Positions 17,126-24,327 of a DNA stretch of 64,000 nucleotides are shown here, in pieces (position 1 is the stretch's first letter; each line of letters opens with the position of its first letter). Source of the DNA: Lentibacillus populi. GTDB lineage: Bacteria; Bacillota; Bacilli; Bacillales; Amphibacillaceae. The DNA is taken from assembly GCA_014642895.1 (NCBI GenBank), contig BMJD01000004.1:124001-188000 (forward strand). Direction: 5' to 3'. A program made the position numbers and the translations under genes. The notes under the pieces were generated by a model, which worked only from the letters and a program-made list of their open reading frames with translations, was not told the origin of the DNA and made no database searches.

Positions 17126-17206
17126 TTATTTCTTTTGCTCCGACAATACCGCGACCATCAATGTTGCAAACGATATCATCAGTACAAGCGTCTCGAATAC
17201 AGACAT
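17126..17206 (-). CDS. Holin-like small toxin (TxpA/BsrG family), third and divergent member
   Basis: 26 codons on the minus strand: MSVFETLVLMISFATLMVAV then LSEQKK. It has the same layout as the two plus-strand toxins (polar start, ...ETLVLMI... core, one membrane helix, Lys-Lys end) but different sequence. The ribosome site AAGGGAG lies 8 bases before the ATG. A strong bidirectional terminator follows about 20 bases after the stop. Probably a separate type I toxin locus; its antisense RNA would read rightward from about 17031. Confidence 0.7.
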   Translation of the reverse strand: MSVFETLVLMISFATLMVAVLSEQKK

Positions 17207-17496
17207 TTTGCATCTCCCTTTCCCTTTTAACTTAAAGGAGTTGTGCTGTTTTATCCGATTCCTGTATCGTAAGCGTGGTAAAGTCGCTTCATATGTTTAT
17301 TAACTCATTTCATCATCAATGAATAGCTGCAAATTTTTAGCATCACCCTCCTTCTATTTCCGTTTTATCCAGCAACCAAATTATTTCATAATGTTTTTGA
17401 TAACTTTTCCAAAAAATAATTATATTTAATGGTATGGGCGAACTAGCTTGTCCTATTCCACTTTTTTAAAAATTATGCAAAAAAAAGACGAAGCAT

Positions 17497-17919
17497 CTAA
17501 AGCGATTCTTCATCAACGTAAATACATTTATGTAACGGCGGACATCCTAGAACCATCCAAATTTTAATAAACAGTTCCAAACGCGGCTGGGATATATTGT
17601 TAAAAATTTTGCTTATATTTGGCGGCTTCATTTTCAATTGATCGGCAATATCCTTTATATAGATATTTTTATTTTTAGCTATCTCCTTAAATCGGTTTTT
17701 AATGACAGGTTGACGATCGCCCTCCGAGAACGGGTTAACCATGTCAAACTGTTTGATTTGTTCGATTTTCTCCTTGATACAACCAACAATAAATTCTTCC
17801 AGTTTATAATCATCGTTTCGATTCTTGTCCCGATGTCGATTAATCAGGTTTTCCAACTCCGTTATTTCCTTCAGTTGATCATAAGTCTCATCTTTCAGTT
17901 GAATTGTCACTGTTTTCAC
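17497..17919 (-). CDS. Small regulator: coiled N-terminus plus XRE-type helix-turn-helix
   Basis: 140 residues with a GTG start (GAGGTGA seven bases upstream). The N-terminus MKTVTIQLKDETYDQLKEI looks like a ribbon-helix-helix or short beta/helix dimerisation element, followed by charged helices. Residues about 78-125 form an XRE-like helix-turn-helix (FKEIAKNKNIYIKDIADQLK, KPPNISKIFNNISQP). It is a DNA-binding regulator in the toxin-rich island; its targets are unknown. It is monocistronic, followed by AT-rich sequence to 17206 without another gene. Confidence 0.65.
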   Translation of the reverse strand: MKTVTIQLKDETYDQLKEITELENLINRHRDKNRNDDYKLEEFIVGCIKEKIEQIKQFDMVNPFSEGDRQPVIKNRFKEIAKNKNIYIKDIADQLKMKPPNISKIFNNISQPRLELFIKIWMVLGCPPLHKCIYVDEESL

Positions 17920-17971
17920 GTATAAATCACCTCACAGTTGGAAAAATGAATAATGGAAAGGATGATAGAAA

Positions 17972-18046
17972 ATGATAAAACATAATGATAAAGAAGATGT
18001 GATTGACGTTATTCATGAAACATTTGATAAAGGGAGAAAAGGCTAA
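17972..18046 (+). pseudogene. Small ORF, probably frameshifted
   Basis: ATG at 17972 reads MIKHNDKEDVIDVIHETFDK then GRKG and stops after 24 codons. One base further along, the next frame continues as KAKNLDKPYMHDLLGNLMKL to a TGA at about 18106, a natural-looking continuation. The shift falls at an AAAAGG run. So a protein of about 45 residues was probably broken by a one-base indel. A strong terminator (18111-18166) sits right after the combined frame, which supports the combined reading. No family recognised. Confidence 0.4.
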
Positions 18047-18110
18047 AAATCTGGACAAGCCTTACATGCATGACTTGCTTGGAAACCTGATGAAACTCCA
18101 ATTGTGAATG

Positions 18111-18166
18111 AATCAAATGAAGTCAAAGGACAAGTCTTGACTTCATTTGATTATATTCCGTTTTTT
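18111..18166 (+). terminator. Strong terminator after the small frameshifted ORF
   Basis: Perfect 16-pair stem AATCAAATGAAGTCAA/TTGACTTCATTTGATT, 10-base loop, then ATATTCCGTTTTTT. Confidence 0.75.
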
Positions 18167-18411
18167 GATCTTCCCTTTCAGAGAAGGTATCTCTCCTTAT
18201 TACATATTCTGTTTATATCTAAAAAATACATGTTTTGAAGCGATCATTATTTTTTAAAAATAACAAATTGCATTATATTTTTCACTGGATTTATCATTAC
18301 TATGTTAAATTGGCTAAGCAATGATTGACTTCTCAAGGGAGGGTGGCTCATCTCTGTAACCCGTCGTTAGCCATTGGTTTGTTCAATGTCAGGACGGAAG
18401 GAGGTGACGCC

Positions 18412-18495
18412 ATGGACGAATCAACCTATCAGGCTTTGTCCCTGATGATTTTGTTTGGGACACTGGTAGCAATGATTATGTCCAACAAGAAATAA
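18412..18495 (+). CDS. Holin-like small toxin (TxpA/BsrG family), copy 2
   Basis: 27 codons: MDESTYQALSLMILFGTLVA then MIMSNKK, differing from copy 1 by one residue (Ser for Gln at position 4). The ribosome site GGAAGGAGGTGACG is as strong as in copy 1. Codon differences between the copies are partly silent, a sign that the peptide is under selection rather than a very recent duplication. Confidence 0.8.
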   Translation: MDESTYQALSLMILFGTLVAMIMSNKK

Positions 18496-18645
18496 GACCT
18501 CCCCTCTGAGTTAACCGCTCTGTTCGGGAGATCTTTTTTTCTGGACAATGAGCCGCCCTCAATTGATAAGGGTTCTGTCATTGCTACCGTTCCATGTACC
18601 AGCATGGAACGGTTTTTTATATATTATGCTGTATGATACTTTCTA
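18496..18645 (-). ncRNA. Predicted antisense antitoxin RNA, copy 2
   Basis: Minus-strand promoter TTTACA (18673-18678), 16-base spacer, TATACT (18651-18656) in a TGGTATACT context. The RNA would start near 18644, pass through the hairpin 18587-18612 and end at the AAGATCTCCC/GGGAGGTCTT hairpin (18494-18535), overlapping the toxin mRNA 3' end. Confidence 0.55.
18587..18618 (+). terminator. Strong terminator of toxin mRNA, copy 2
   Basis: Ten-pair stem CCGTTCCATG/CATGGAACGG, 6-base loop TACCAG, then TTTTTT. The stem is identical to copy 1 while the loop differs. Confidence 0.75.
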
Positions 18646-18776
18646 TGTACAGTATACCACGGATTTATGGAATGTAAACATTCAAAAACTCATTCTTTTG
18701 GCTTCGATGGAAAAAAGTATAAGACCAAACGAAATCGATAATGAAAATTAGCCCCCTTAGCATCCTGATAGGAAAG

Positions 18777-18908
18777 ATGGTTTCGTTTCAAAATTCCTGC
18801 TTAAGACATGACGAGGATCGCCACAACATAAAATATTCCCGTATGCTGTGGCTACTGCTTTTTATCTTACTGCTTATCACTGCCGTTTCTTCGTTTTTTT
18901 ATTATTAA
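18777..18908 (+). CDS. Possible 43-residue membrane peptide
   Basis: ATG at 18777 with AGGA close upstream. The polar first half (MVSFQNSCLRHDEDRHNIKY) is followed by a strongly hydrophobic helix (MLWLLLFILLLITAVSSFFYY) up to the stop. It overlaps the 3' end of the convergent gene at 18877-19038 by about 30 bases, which lowers confidence, but a charged head plus one membrane helix is unlikely to be pure chance here. Confidence 0.3.
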   Translation: MVSFQNSCLRHDEDRHNIKYSRMLWLLLFILLLITAVSSFFYY

Positions 18909-19038
18909 ATTTTTCAGCCTCTGTTAGCGGTTCATTCGCAAATTCATGATCAAATTGCCTTGACAGTTTTCCCCTTACAGCTTGCTCGTCACTTATCCCG
19001 CCATTTACATTTAAATCCTTCTTCATCTTCTTATCCAT
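18877..19038 (-). CDS. Small hydrophilic protein, 53 residues
   Basis: ATG at 19038 with a perfect GGAGGTG eight bases upstream. The product MDKKMKKDLNVNGGISDEQA... ends EPLTEAEKFNNKKTKKRQ. It is very hydrophilic, with no cysteine or membrane segment. It resembles short uncharacterised proteins common in Bacillaceae; no function is known to me. Confidence 0.65.
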   Translation of the reverse strand: MDKKMKKDLNVNGGISDEQAVRGKLSRQFDHEFANEPLTEAEKFNNKKTKKRQ

Positions 19039-19255
19039 TTTGCATACACCTCCATCGTGTTATTTTGTACGGATATCACACTGTTATCCTAAATCCAAAA
19101 CAGTGGAATCCGAATTTACCATCTTAAAATCGGTAGGTTATAATCAACAATCAATACCAAACTTCGTTAAAGATAAAATTTACAAAAATAAAATTATTAT
19201 TATCAACGATAATGAAGAGATTTTAAGGTATCTGGATTACTAAAAAACCCTTCAC

Positions 19256-19293
19256 AATACAGCCACACTCCTTAACTGGAATGCGGCTGTATT
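19256..19293. terminator. Bidirectional hairpin
   Basis: AATACAGCC/GGCTGTATT stem with a partly paired inner arm, followed on + by TCATTTC. It probably terminates the minus-strand gene at 19310-19528, whose stop is 17 bases away. Confidence 0.6.
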
Positions 19294-19309
19294 TCATTTC
19301 AAGGTAAAA

Positions 19310-19528
19310 CTAATCCCGTTGATGCTTCCCTTTTAACGAGGCTGTTGCGCCCCGATGACCTTCCTCTTTTTGGAAACCTTTATCCAATCTGCCAGCATTT
19401 TCAATATCACCAGATGCCTTGTAGCCGGCAATTTCCATATTGGATGTCGTTCCATACAGACCCATACCACCTAATTCAACATTAATGTTTTCTTGCATTT
19501 CTTCGTTATTATCTTTTTTATTCGCCAA
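19310..19528 (-). CDS. Small hydrophilic protein, 72 residues
   Basis: TTG start at 19528 with TAGGAGG eight bases upstream; a GTG three codons earlier sits on the ribosome site itself and is unlikely. The protein reads MANKKDNNEEMQENINVELG, with a Gly-rich middle (GGMGLYGTTSNMEIAGYKAS) and a polar end (GHRGATASLKGKHQRD). Composition resembles small spore or stress proteins, but I cannot match it to a family. Confidence 0.6.
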   Translation of the reverse strand: MANKKDNNEEMQENINVELGGMGLYGTTSNMEIAGYKASGDIENAGRLDKGFQKEEGHRGATASLKGKHQRD

Positions 19529-19647
19529 TCCTTCCACCTCCTACCGATAGGTTAACCAAAGCAGAAAGGAATATGATAAGGGGACTGTTTTACACGAGAA
19601 CGTATGAAATTGTCCTTATTCCGCAAATTAAAAAAGAGAATTGACAA

Positions 19648-19821
19648 ATGATAATGGAAAATAATAAAAAGCAAGAACGAAACCCGAGTAGCGGAAATGA
19701 CGATCTGAACGGCGGGTTAGTTGAAGATCATTTGAATAGCGATAATGCTTTTAGCGACAAAGGCTTAAATAACCATCGCTTAACCAGGGAATCGATGAAG
19801 AAGTCGAATACAAATACTTGA
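19648..19821 (+). CDS. Small hydrophilic protein, about 57 residues
   Basis: Two in-frame ATGs (19648 and 19654) with a weak AGAG upstream. The protein reads MENNKKQERNPSSGNDDLNG then GLVEDHLNSDNAFSDKGLNN and ends KSNTNT. It is extremely polar and Asn/Asp-rich. It belongs with the other tiny polar proteins of this island. Function unknown. Confidence 0.45.
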   Translation: MIMENNKKQERNPSSGNDDLNGGLVEDHLNSDNAFSDKGLNNHRLTRESMKKSNTNT

Positions 19822-19856
19822 TTGTCTTTTATTTGTTTTAAGAAATTCTAACAAAG

Positions 19857-19881
19857 AAGCCCTACCATAAAGGGAGGGCTT
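19857..19881. terminator. Terminator hairpin
   Basis: AAGCCCT/AGGGCTT stem with an inner CCCT/AGGG alternative, between the polar ORF and the convergent nucleotidyltransferase gene. Confidence 0.5.
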
Positions 19882-19914
19882 ACCTATACATCCGTTCAAA
19901 GTTTCAAGTTGAGC

Positions 19915-20490
19915 TTATTCATTAAAATCTCTTTCCAGTTGCTCCATCCATTCATTCAGTAACTCAGTTTCTTTAGGCGATTCTGTTTGACTGAACAAAT
20001 AACCTTTATCTATTGAGGTAAAATTACTTGCAAGCATTTTTGCCGCCCAGAAGTGATCTTCCACGGATTTCCAATGAACAGCGGCACGTAAGCGATCCAT
20101 TATAATATCTTCAACAGAAATCACATATACGTAATTTTCATCGTCTATTTCTAATTTTGTAACTCTACTATAATCCCCAGCTAAATCACTTGCAGGAATT
20201 TCTATAGCTATTTCCAAACCTTCGTGATAAAAATATCTACCTTCTTTTTGAAATCCTAACGTAAAAAGAATATTTGATATTTGTTGATAACCATCCGAAA
20301 CAAAATCAATATCCCTGGTTGTATATTCATTTTGTGTGTAGATCTCAACGGACAGCCCACCCACAATGATTGGTTTTATATTTTGCTTATCTAACAGTTG
20401 CGTGATAACGGATGCAGTTAACAACATCGCCTCAAATTTTGGTATATTCTTAATACCTCTTAATTTCTCAATTGCTATTTTTTCATCCAT
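19915..20490 (-). CDS. Nucleotidyltransferase-fold protein (DUF6036/AbiEii-like), possible toxin
   Basis: 191 residues. The nucleotidyltransferase core is visible: IIVGGLSVEIYTQNEYTTRD then IDFVSDG, i.e. the GG...DxD pattern (about residues 43-64), and a third acidic position in LEIAIEIP. A C-terminal helical part follows (VEDIIMDRLRAAVHW). It lies 7 bases after a 67-codon gene, giving a two-gene operon. Families of this kind serve as toxins of type IV or AbiE-like systems or as tRNA/NTP-modifying enzymes. Toxin status is inferred from fold plus operon shape. Confidence 0.65.
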   Translation of the reverse strand: MDEKIAIEKLRGIKNIPKFEAMLLTASVITQLLDKQNIKPIIVGGLSVEIYTQNEYTTRDIDFVSDGYQQISNILFTLGFQKEGRYFYHEGLEIAIEIPASDLAGDYSRVTKLEIDDENYVYVISVEDIIMDRLRAAVHWKSVEDHFWAAKMLASNFTSIDKGYLFSQTESPKETELLNEWMEQLERDFNE

Positions 20491-20497
20491 AAATCAA

Positions 20498-20701
20498 CTA
20501 CCTTCTTGAAAAACCATCTAGGATTTTAGCTTCAGTTGGATTTTTTGGGCGAACTCGACCTTTTCTTAGGTTCTTATTGTAAATACCTAATGTAATCTGT
20601 TCCATTGCCCGTTGGCTTCTATAGGAATTTTGCCTTATTCGATTTTGTATTTCCTTTAATGTTAAAGTGGACATATTTTCATCATTTATTATATCTGTCA
20701 T
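20498..20701 (-). CDS. Small partner of the nucleotidyltransferase (possible antitoxin)
   Basis: 67 residues from the ATG at 20701, preceded by AAAGGAG seven bases upstream; an upstream in-frame ATG 14 codons out has no site. The protein is basic and helical (TLKEIQNRIRQNSYRSQRAM, YNKNLRKGRVRPKNPTEAKI). No recognised DNA-binding fold. Its size, first position in the operon and 7-base spacing to the nucleotidyltransferase gene suggest an antitoxin or specificity partner. Confidence 0.5.
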   Translation of the reverse strand: MTDIINDENMSTLTLKEIQNRIRQNSYRSQRAMEQITLGIYNKNLRKGRVRPKNPTEAKILDGFSRR

Positions 20702-20790
20702 ACAGATACTCCTTTTCGAATAATAGATGTATAGTTTAAACATATTATAGCATGTCTATTCAAAATAATAAATTTTTGCGAAAGATTCAT

Positions 20791-21594
20791 TTACTTCCGA
20801 TTAAACTGCTTCCGCAACAAAACCTCCATCACACCTGGAAATAATTGATAGAACTTGCTTCCGGCTTCCATCCAGTGTGGTAAATTAATCTCCCGCTTTT
20901 TTCTAAACAGGTTTTTTACCACTTTCCTTGCCGTCTTATCCGGATCAAGCATGTAACGGGAAACGCTTTTCTGATAACTGCCGCTTGGATCTGCCGTTTT
21001 AAAAAAGTTTGTTTTTACTGGGCCTAGATTAACAGCTGTTACATAAATTCCCTTTCCGGCGACCTCCATCCGCAATGCGTTAGTAAAACCGAGCACGGCA
21101 TGTTTTGTCGCAGCGTAAACGGCTGATTTCGGTGTTGCAATTTTCCCTGCTTGCGAGGCAATATTGACAATATGACATTTGCGCCGGTTCGCCGAAAAAT
21201 GCGGAAGTAACAATTGTGTCCCCTGGATTAACGCATAGACATTTAATTGAAACATTCGCTCTATATCTTCCATTTTGATATCTTCCACATAGTCAAATAC
21301 TCCTGCCCCAGCATTGTTTATTAGCCCATGGATGTTTTTATGTTCCAGCAAAATTTGCTGTATCACATTCGAAAACGCATCTCTATCTGTTATATCAGCC
21401 TGATATACATGTGCGGTTATATCAAATGACCGTTGCAGCTTTTCTTTCAGGTTCTCCAGTTTATCAATCGACCGAGCGATCATAATCGGTGTCCCGCCAT
21501 TTTCAGCAATATGCCACGCGATACGCTCACCGATTCCGCTTGATGCACCCGTTATAATAATTGATTTGTTACGTACGTTTGTCTCCACAGACAT
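20791..21594 (-). CDS. yqjQ: Short-chain dehydrogenase/reductase (YqjQ)
   Basis: 267 residues, classical SDR. Cofactor motif TGASSGIG (about residues 16-23), NNAG in LINNAGAG, catalytic Ser in NIASQAG, and YAATK with the catalytic Tyr and Lys. NAD(P)-dependent oxidation or reduction of an unknown substrate, in the cytosol. It starts 4 bases after the yqjP stop, so the pair is co-transcribed, as in B. subtilis. The ATG at 21594 was chosen; a GTG directly before it is possible. Confidence 0.85.
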   Translation of the reverse strand: MSVETNVRNKSIIITGASSGIGERIAWHIAENGGTPIMIARSIDKLENLKEKLQRSFDITAHVYQADITDRDAFSNVIQQILLEHKNIHGLINNAGAGVFDYVEDIKMEDIERMFQLNVYALIQGTQLLLPHFSANRRKCHIVNIASQAGKIATPKSAVYAATKHAVLGFTNALRMEVAGKGIYVTAVNLGPVKTNFFKTADPSGSYQKSVSRYMLDPDKTARKVVKNLFRKKREINLPHWMEAGSKFYQLFPGVMEVLLRKQFNRK

Positions 21595-21597
21595 CAC

Positions 21598-22560
21598 CTA
21601 TTTCACTTGATAAAAAAGTTGACCGTCATCCATTCTTACTGTTACCTTACCCTCTTCTTCCAAAAAATCAAGCTGCCCAATCGTTTCGGAAATCGTTAAA
21701 TCAAGCTGCTCTTCAAATTTTTTCGGAAATAGCTGCTGACAAATGGCAAAAGGTGTCTGTTCTTTTTCCTGGAGGATGTCAAACACTTTTTTTGCTCTTT
21801 GCTCCTGTTTTTTCATGCGCATTGGAATCAACTCATCCACATTCGAAAAAATTTCTCCGTGTCCAGGATAAACAGTGTTAACCCCCAATTTCAGACACTT
21901 CCGTAAATTGGCCCGGTATTGCAGCAGTGGCTTTGGACGCTCCTTTTCCCCATCATGCGGCGGCTCTAAAATCGGATTCGGCGAAATAGATCTGAGCAAA
22001 TGGTCACCACCGATAAACGATCCGTCCGCTTCACGGTAAAAAGATAAATGGCTTTGCGCATGGCCCTTTGTCTCTATCACCTGCCATTCTTCATGGCCAG
22101 GTAAACGATCCCCCTCATTAAGCTCCACCGTTAACTCTCCCTCACCGATCAGTGCCAGTGGTGCTTTTAATTTATCCAACTTCTCTAAATACTTGTTGGG
22201 AACCCCGGATAATGCAAAGTAATCTTTATAAAATTGCTCATACTTTTTCAGAAATGCTTTATCTCTGGTTAGCCAAGGTTCGTTATACTGATGGCCAACA
22301 ATTGAGTAAGCCCTTGGAAATTCGCCTACTAGCCCGATATGATCCGGGTGATGGTGGGTCAAAATATGTTGTTCAATATCATTTGGTGCATAGCCAAGCT
22401 GCTTTAATTGGGCTACTAGTGCCTCCCACGCTGCTTTTGTTTTCACACCTGCATCAACAAGTGACAATGTATCACCTTTTAAAAGATAAACATGTACATC
22501 CCCTACTGCATATGGTGTTGGGATTGTTATTTTGGTAATCGTATCATGTAAAACTTTCAT
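21598..22560 (-). CDS. yqjP: MBL-fold metallohydrolase (YqjP)
   Basis: 320 residues from the ATG at 22560 (TTGGGGGC upstream). The metallo-beta-lactamase motif THHHPDHIG carries the paired metal ligands; more ligands are in ETKGHAQSHLS and GHGEIF. A C-terminal winged-helix-like part (about 240-320) is typical of the YqjP/LACTB2 group. Likely a hydrolase of thioesters or RNA-like substrates; the exact reaction is unknown. A TGAATGGTCATTCA palindrome overlaps its leader. Confidence 0.85.
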   Translation of the reverse strand: MKVLHDTITKITIPTPYAVGDVHVYLLKGDTLSLVDAGVKTKAAWEALVAQLKQLGYAPNDIEQHILTHHHPDHIGLVGEFPRAYSIVGHQYNEPWLTRDKAFLKKYEQFYKDYFALSGVPNKYLEKLDKLKAPLALIGEGELTVELNEGDRLPGHEEWQVIETKGHAQSHLSFYREADGSFIGGDHLLRSISPNPILEPPHDGEKERPKPLLQYRANLRKCLKLGVNTVYPGHGEIFSNVDELIPMRMKKQEQRAKKVFDILQEKEQTPFAICQQLFPKKFEEQLDLTISETIGQLDFLEEEGKVTVRMDDGQLFYQVK

Positions 22561-22576
22561 CAATATGCCCCCAAAG

Positions 22577-22590
22577 TGAATGGTCATTCA
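22577..22590. promoter_or_regulatory. Palindrome in the yqjP leader, possible TetR-type operator
   Basis: TGAATGGTCATTCA, a 14-base palindrome apart from its centre, 17 bases before the yqjP start. It resembles half of the FadR (YsiA) site of Bacillus (TGAATGA..TCATTCA). Suggestive only. Confidence 0.3.
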
Positions 22591-22639
22591 TTTATCTCTA
22601 TCTTACCCTTTTTCCCCGTTTTTGTCACTTATGTTCAAC

Positions 22640-24259
22640 CTAATTAAGCAACCGTTTAATCGCACTTGTTAAAATATCCGGCAAATACTCAAAGCTGTAT
22701 GTTAGTTCCAGGCGCTCGGTCCATTGGTGCGGATCCCTGCCAAGCGGGCCAATGTTTAATACCGGCATGGTCAGTTCCTCTATCACCTCTTCCGGAAAAA
22801 TAAATCCATTATTTTTTAGCGGCATATTTGTTGTCAATTGACTGAGCTTACTGCTTTTAGCTGATGGCGGACCAACATAGCTCAAATCGGATAACCCGGT
22901 AAAAAATTCGGCGACCGTTAAATGTATATTGTATGAACTACGGGTTTGTTCTATTGTATGATCAATGACATTTTTTATATACGGATCACCATAGGATGAT
23001 ACAGCAGGATAAAATGGCGGACTATAAAACAAAACAATCATTGGGCCTAAATCTTTACACAATGACGCCAAATCCTGTACAAGCAGTGTAGAAAAATCAC
23101 GGTCCCCATGTTCCCGCTTGCTGACCAATAGATTTTGCCGTCTCGTAATTTCCTTTTGACCATAGCGTTTAACAGCTTCGCCATATAATTCCTCATACAT
23201 CAAAACGGTTACTTGAAAATCGGGCAACGAAAAGTCATTCGCCACATCGGAAAAATAGCTGGCTTTTTCTTTCACATAAGCTTCAATGTCTTGGCCCGCT
23301 TCCTTAGCAGCCATTAATAGTTTTGTATTTATTTCATGGAAAGGCTGTTTTAAATACAACACATTGTACATCGCAATCGCCGCATTTGGCATCTGTACCG
23401 AATATGCCTCTTTTAAATCGCGCTGCATCAGACTTGTTGGCGGTGGTGTTACCTCATCACCGATTTTCTCAATAAAAGCTTCATTCAATTCCAAATGCTG
23501 AGAAAGAAAACTGATCATCAGGTTCGGGTTGATACCAGAAAACGGCTCCCCAACATGAGCCTCTTTCCCATAACAGTAAAAGCCGGGAAGCACTTTTCCG
23601 ATCGATCCTGTATATACATAATAATGATCATCTCCTGGATATTTGCTAAACATTGGTTCGCTGTTTAAACAAGCATTATACGTTACGTTTTCTTGTGCTT
23701 TTAATTGCTTCAATACGGGAAGGGCGGTCAGCATCCCTTGTGAATTAACTTCTTCATCCGGGACCGTCAACAACAGAATATTGCCGTCAAATTCATTGTT
23801 CATTGCTTTTTCAAGCATGGCTAAATGGAGTGCAAGGCCTGCTTTCATGTCCATTGTTCCCCTGCCAAACAGCCATTCACCCGATGCTAGATCCTGCTGC
23901 ACCTGTTCCGGGAGTTCTCCCTTAATATGTTCCATCTCTTTTGTTAGTTCCTTTGGACGGAAGGCAAGATTCTTAAGCGAACCATAATCCTCAACTTCCA
24001 CGACATCAAAATGGCTTAATAATATTACTGTCTTTCTTGCATTTCCCTTTTTAACGAGCGCCGTTAACAATCTTCTGCCATCGTCTAATGGATGTAACGT
24101 TAGAAGTTCAGGATGCTGCTGGAAGTATTCTGTTTGCATGAGCAAATGATGCAGATACTCTGGAAGGGCAATTTCTGCGGGACTTCCAGTAATACTTTGA
24201 TGGGAAACGAGTGAACATAATAGATCCGTTAGCGCCTCTTTCGTTTGCCAGTTTTTCAT
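22640..24259 (-). CDS. yqjN: M20-family peptidase, RocB/YqjN-like
   Basis: 539 residues, the length of the RocB/YqjN subgroup. M20 zinc-peptidase motifs: SHFDVVEV (metal His and catalytic Asp), WLFGRGTMDMKAGLALH (bridging Asp), VPDEEVNSQG (catalytic Glu and metal Glu), and a late His near GRDPHQWTE. It hydrolyses amide bonds in small molecules; RocB was linked to arginine use but without a proven reaction. Ribosome site GGGAGG ten bases upstream. It is followed 52 bases on by yqjP in the same direction, as in B. subtilis. Confidence 0.85.
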   Translation of the reverse strand: MKNWQTKEALTDLLCSLVSHQSITGSPAEIALPEYLHHLLMQTEYFQQHPELLTLHPLDDGRRLLTALVKKGNARKTVILLSHFDVVEVEDYGSLKNLAFRPKELTKEMEHIKGELPEQVQQDLASGEWLFGRGTMDMKAGLALHLAMLEKAMNNEFDGNILLLTVPDEEVNSQGMLTALPVLKQLKAQENVTYNACLNSEPMFSKYPGDDHYYVYTGSIGKVLPGFYCYGKEAHVGEPFSGINPNLMISFLSQHLELNEAFIEKIGDEVTPPPTSLMQRDLKEAYSVQMPNAAIAMYNVLYLKQPFHEINTKLLMAAKEAGQDIEAYVKEKASYFSDVANDFSLPDFQVTVLMYEELYGEAVKRYGQKEITRRQNLLVSKREHGDRDFSTLLVQDLASLCKDLGPMIVLFYSPPFYPAVSSYGDPYIKNVIDHTIEQTRSSYNIHLTVAEFFTGLSDLSYVGPPSAKSSKLSQLTTNMPLKNNGFIFPEEVIEELTMPVLNIGPLGRDPHQWTERLELTYSFEYLPDILTSAIKRLLN

Positions 24260-24327
24260 CTAGATTTCCTCCCTGAAAATTGACTTTTCGTTAAAATTGC
24301 AACACAATCGAACGTGAGGTGAAACTT

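Larger units (their letters stand above)
18312..18662 (+). repeat. Type I toxin-antitoxin module, copy 2 (direct repeat with 16049-16392)
   Basis: Second full copy of the unit. The leader keeps the inner stem CATTG/CAATG but changes the loop (gtttgtt) and the outer arm to CCGTC/GACGG, so pairing is kept while sequence differs. The toxin ORF, both hairpins and the minus-strand -10 are conserved. Here the antisense promoter also has a good -35 (TTTACA on the minus strand, 18673-18678, 16-base spacer). Confidence 0.7.

Noticed and set aside
18548-18751. 67-codon + strand ORF across the toxin copy 2 terminator
   Set aside because: It runs through two hairpins and the antisense promoter, has no ribosome site, and has no counterpart in copy 1.
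19040-19243. 67-codon + strand ORF
   Set aside because: The ATG overlaps the ribosome site of the convergent small gene, there is no ribosome site of its own, and the composition is low complexity (KNKIIIINDNEE).
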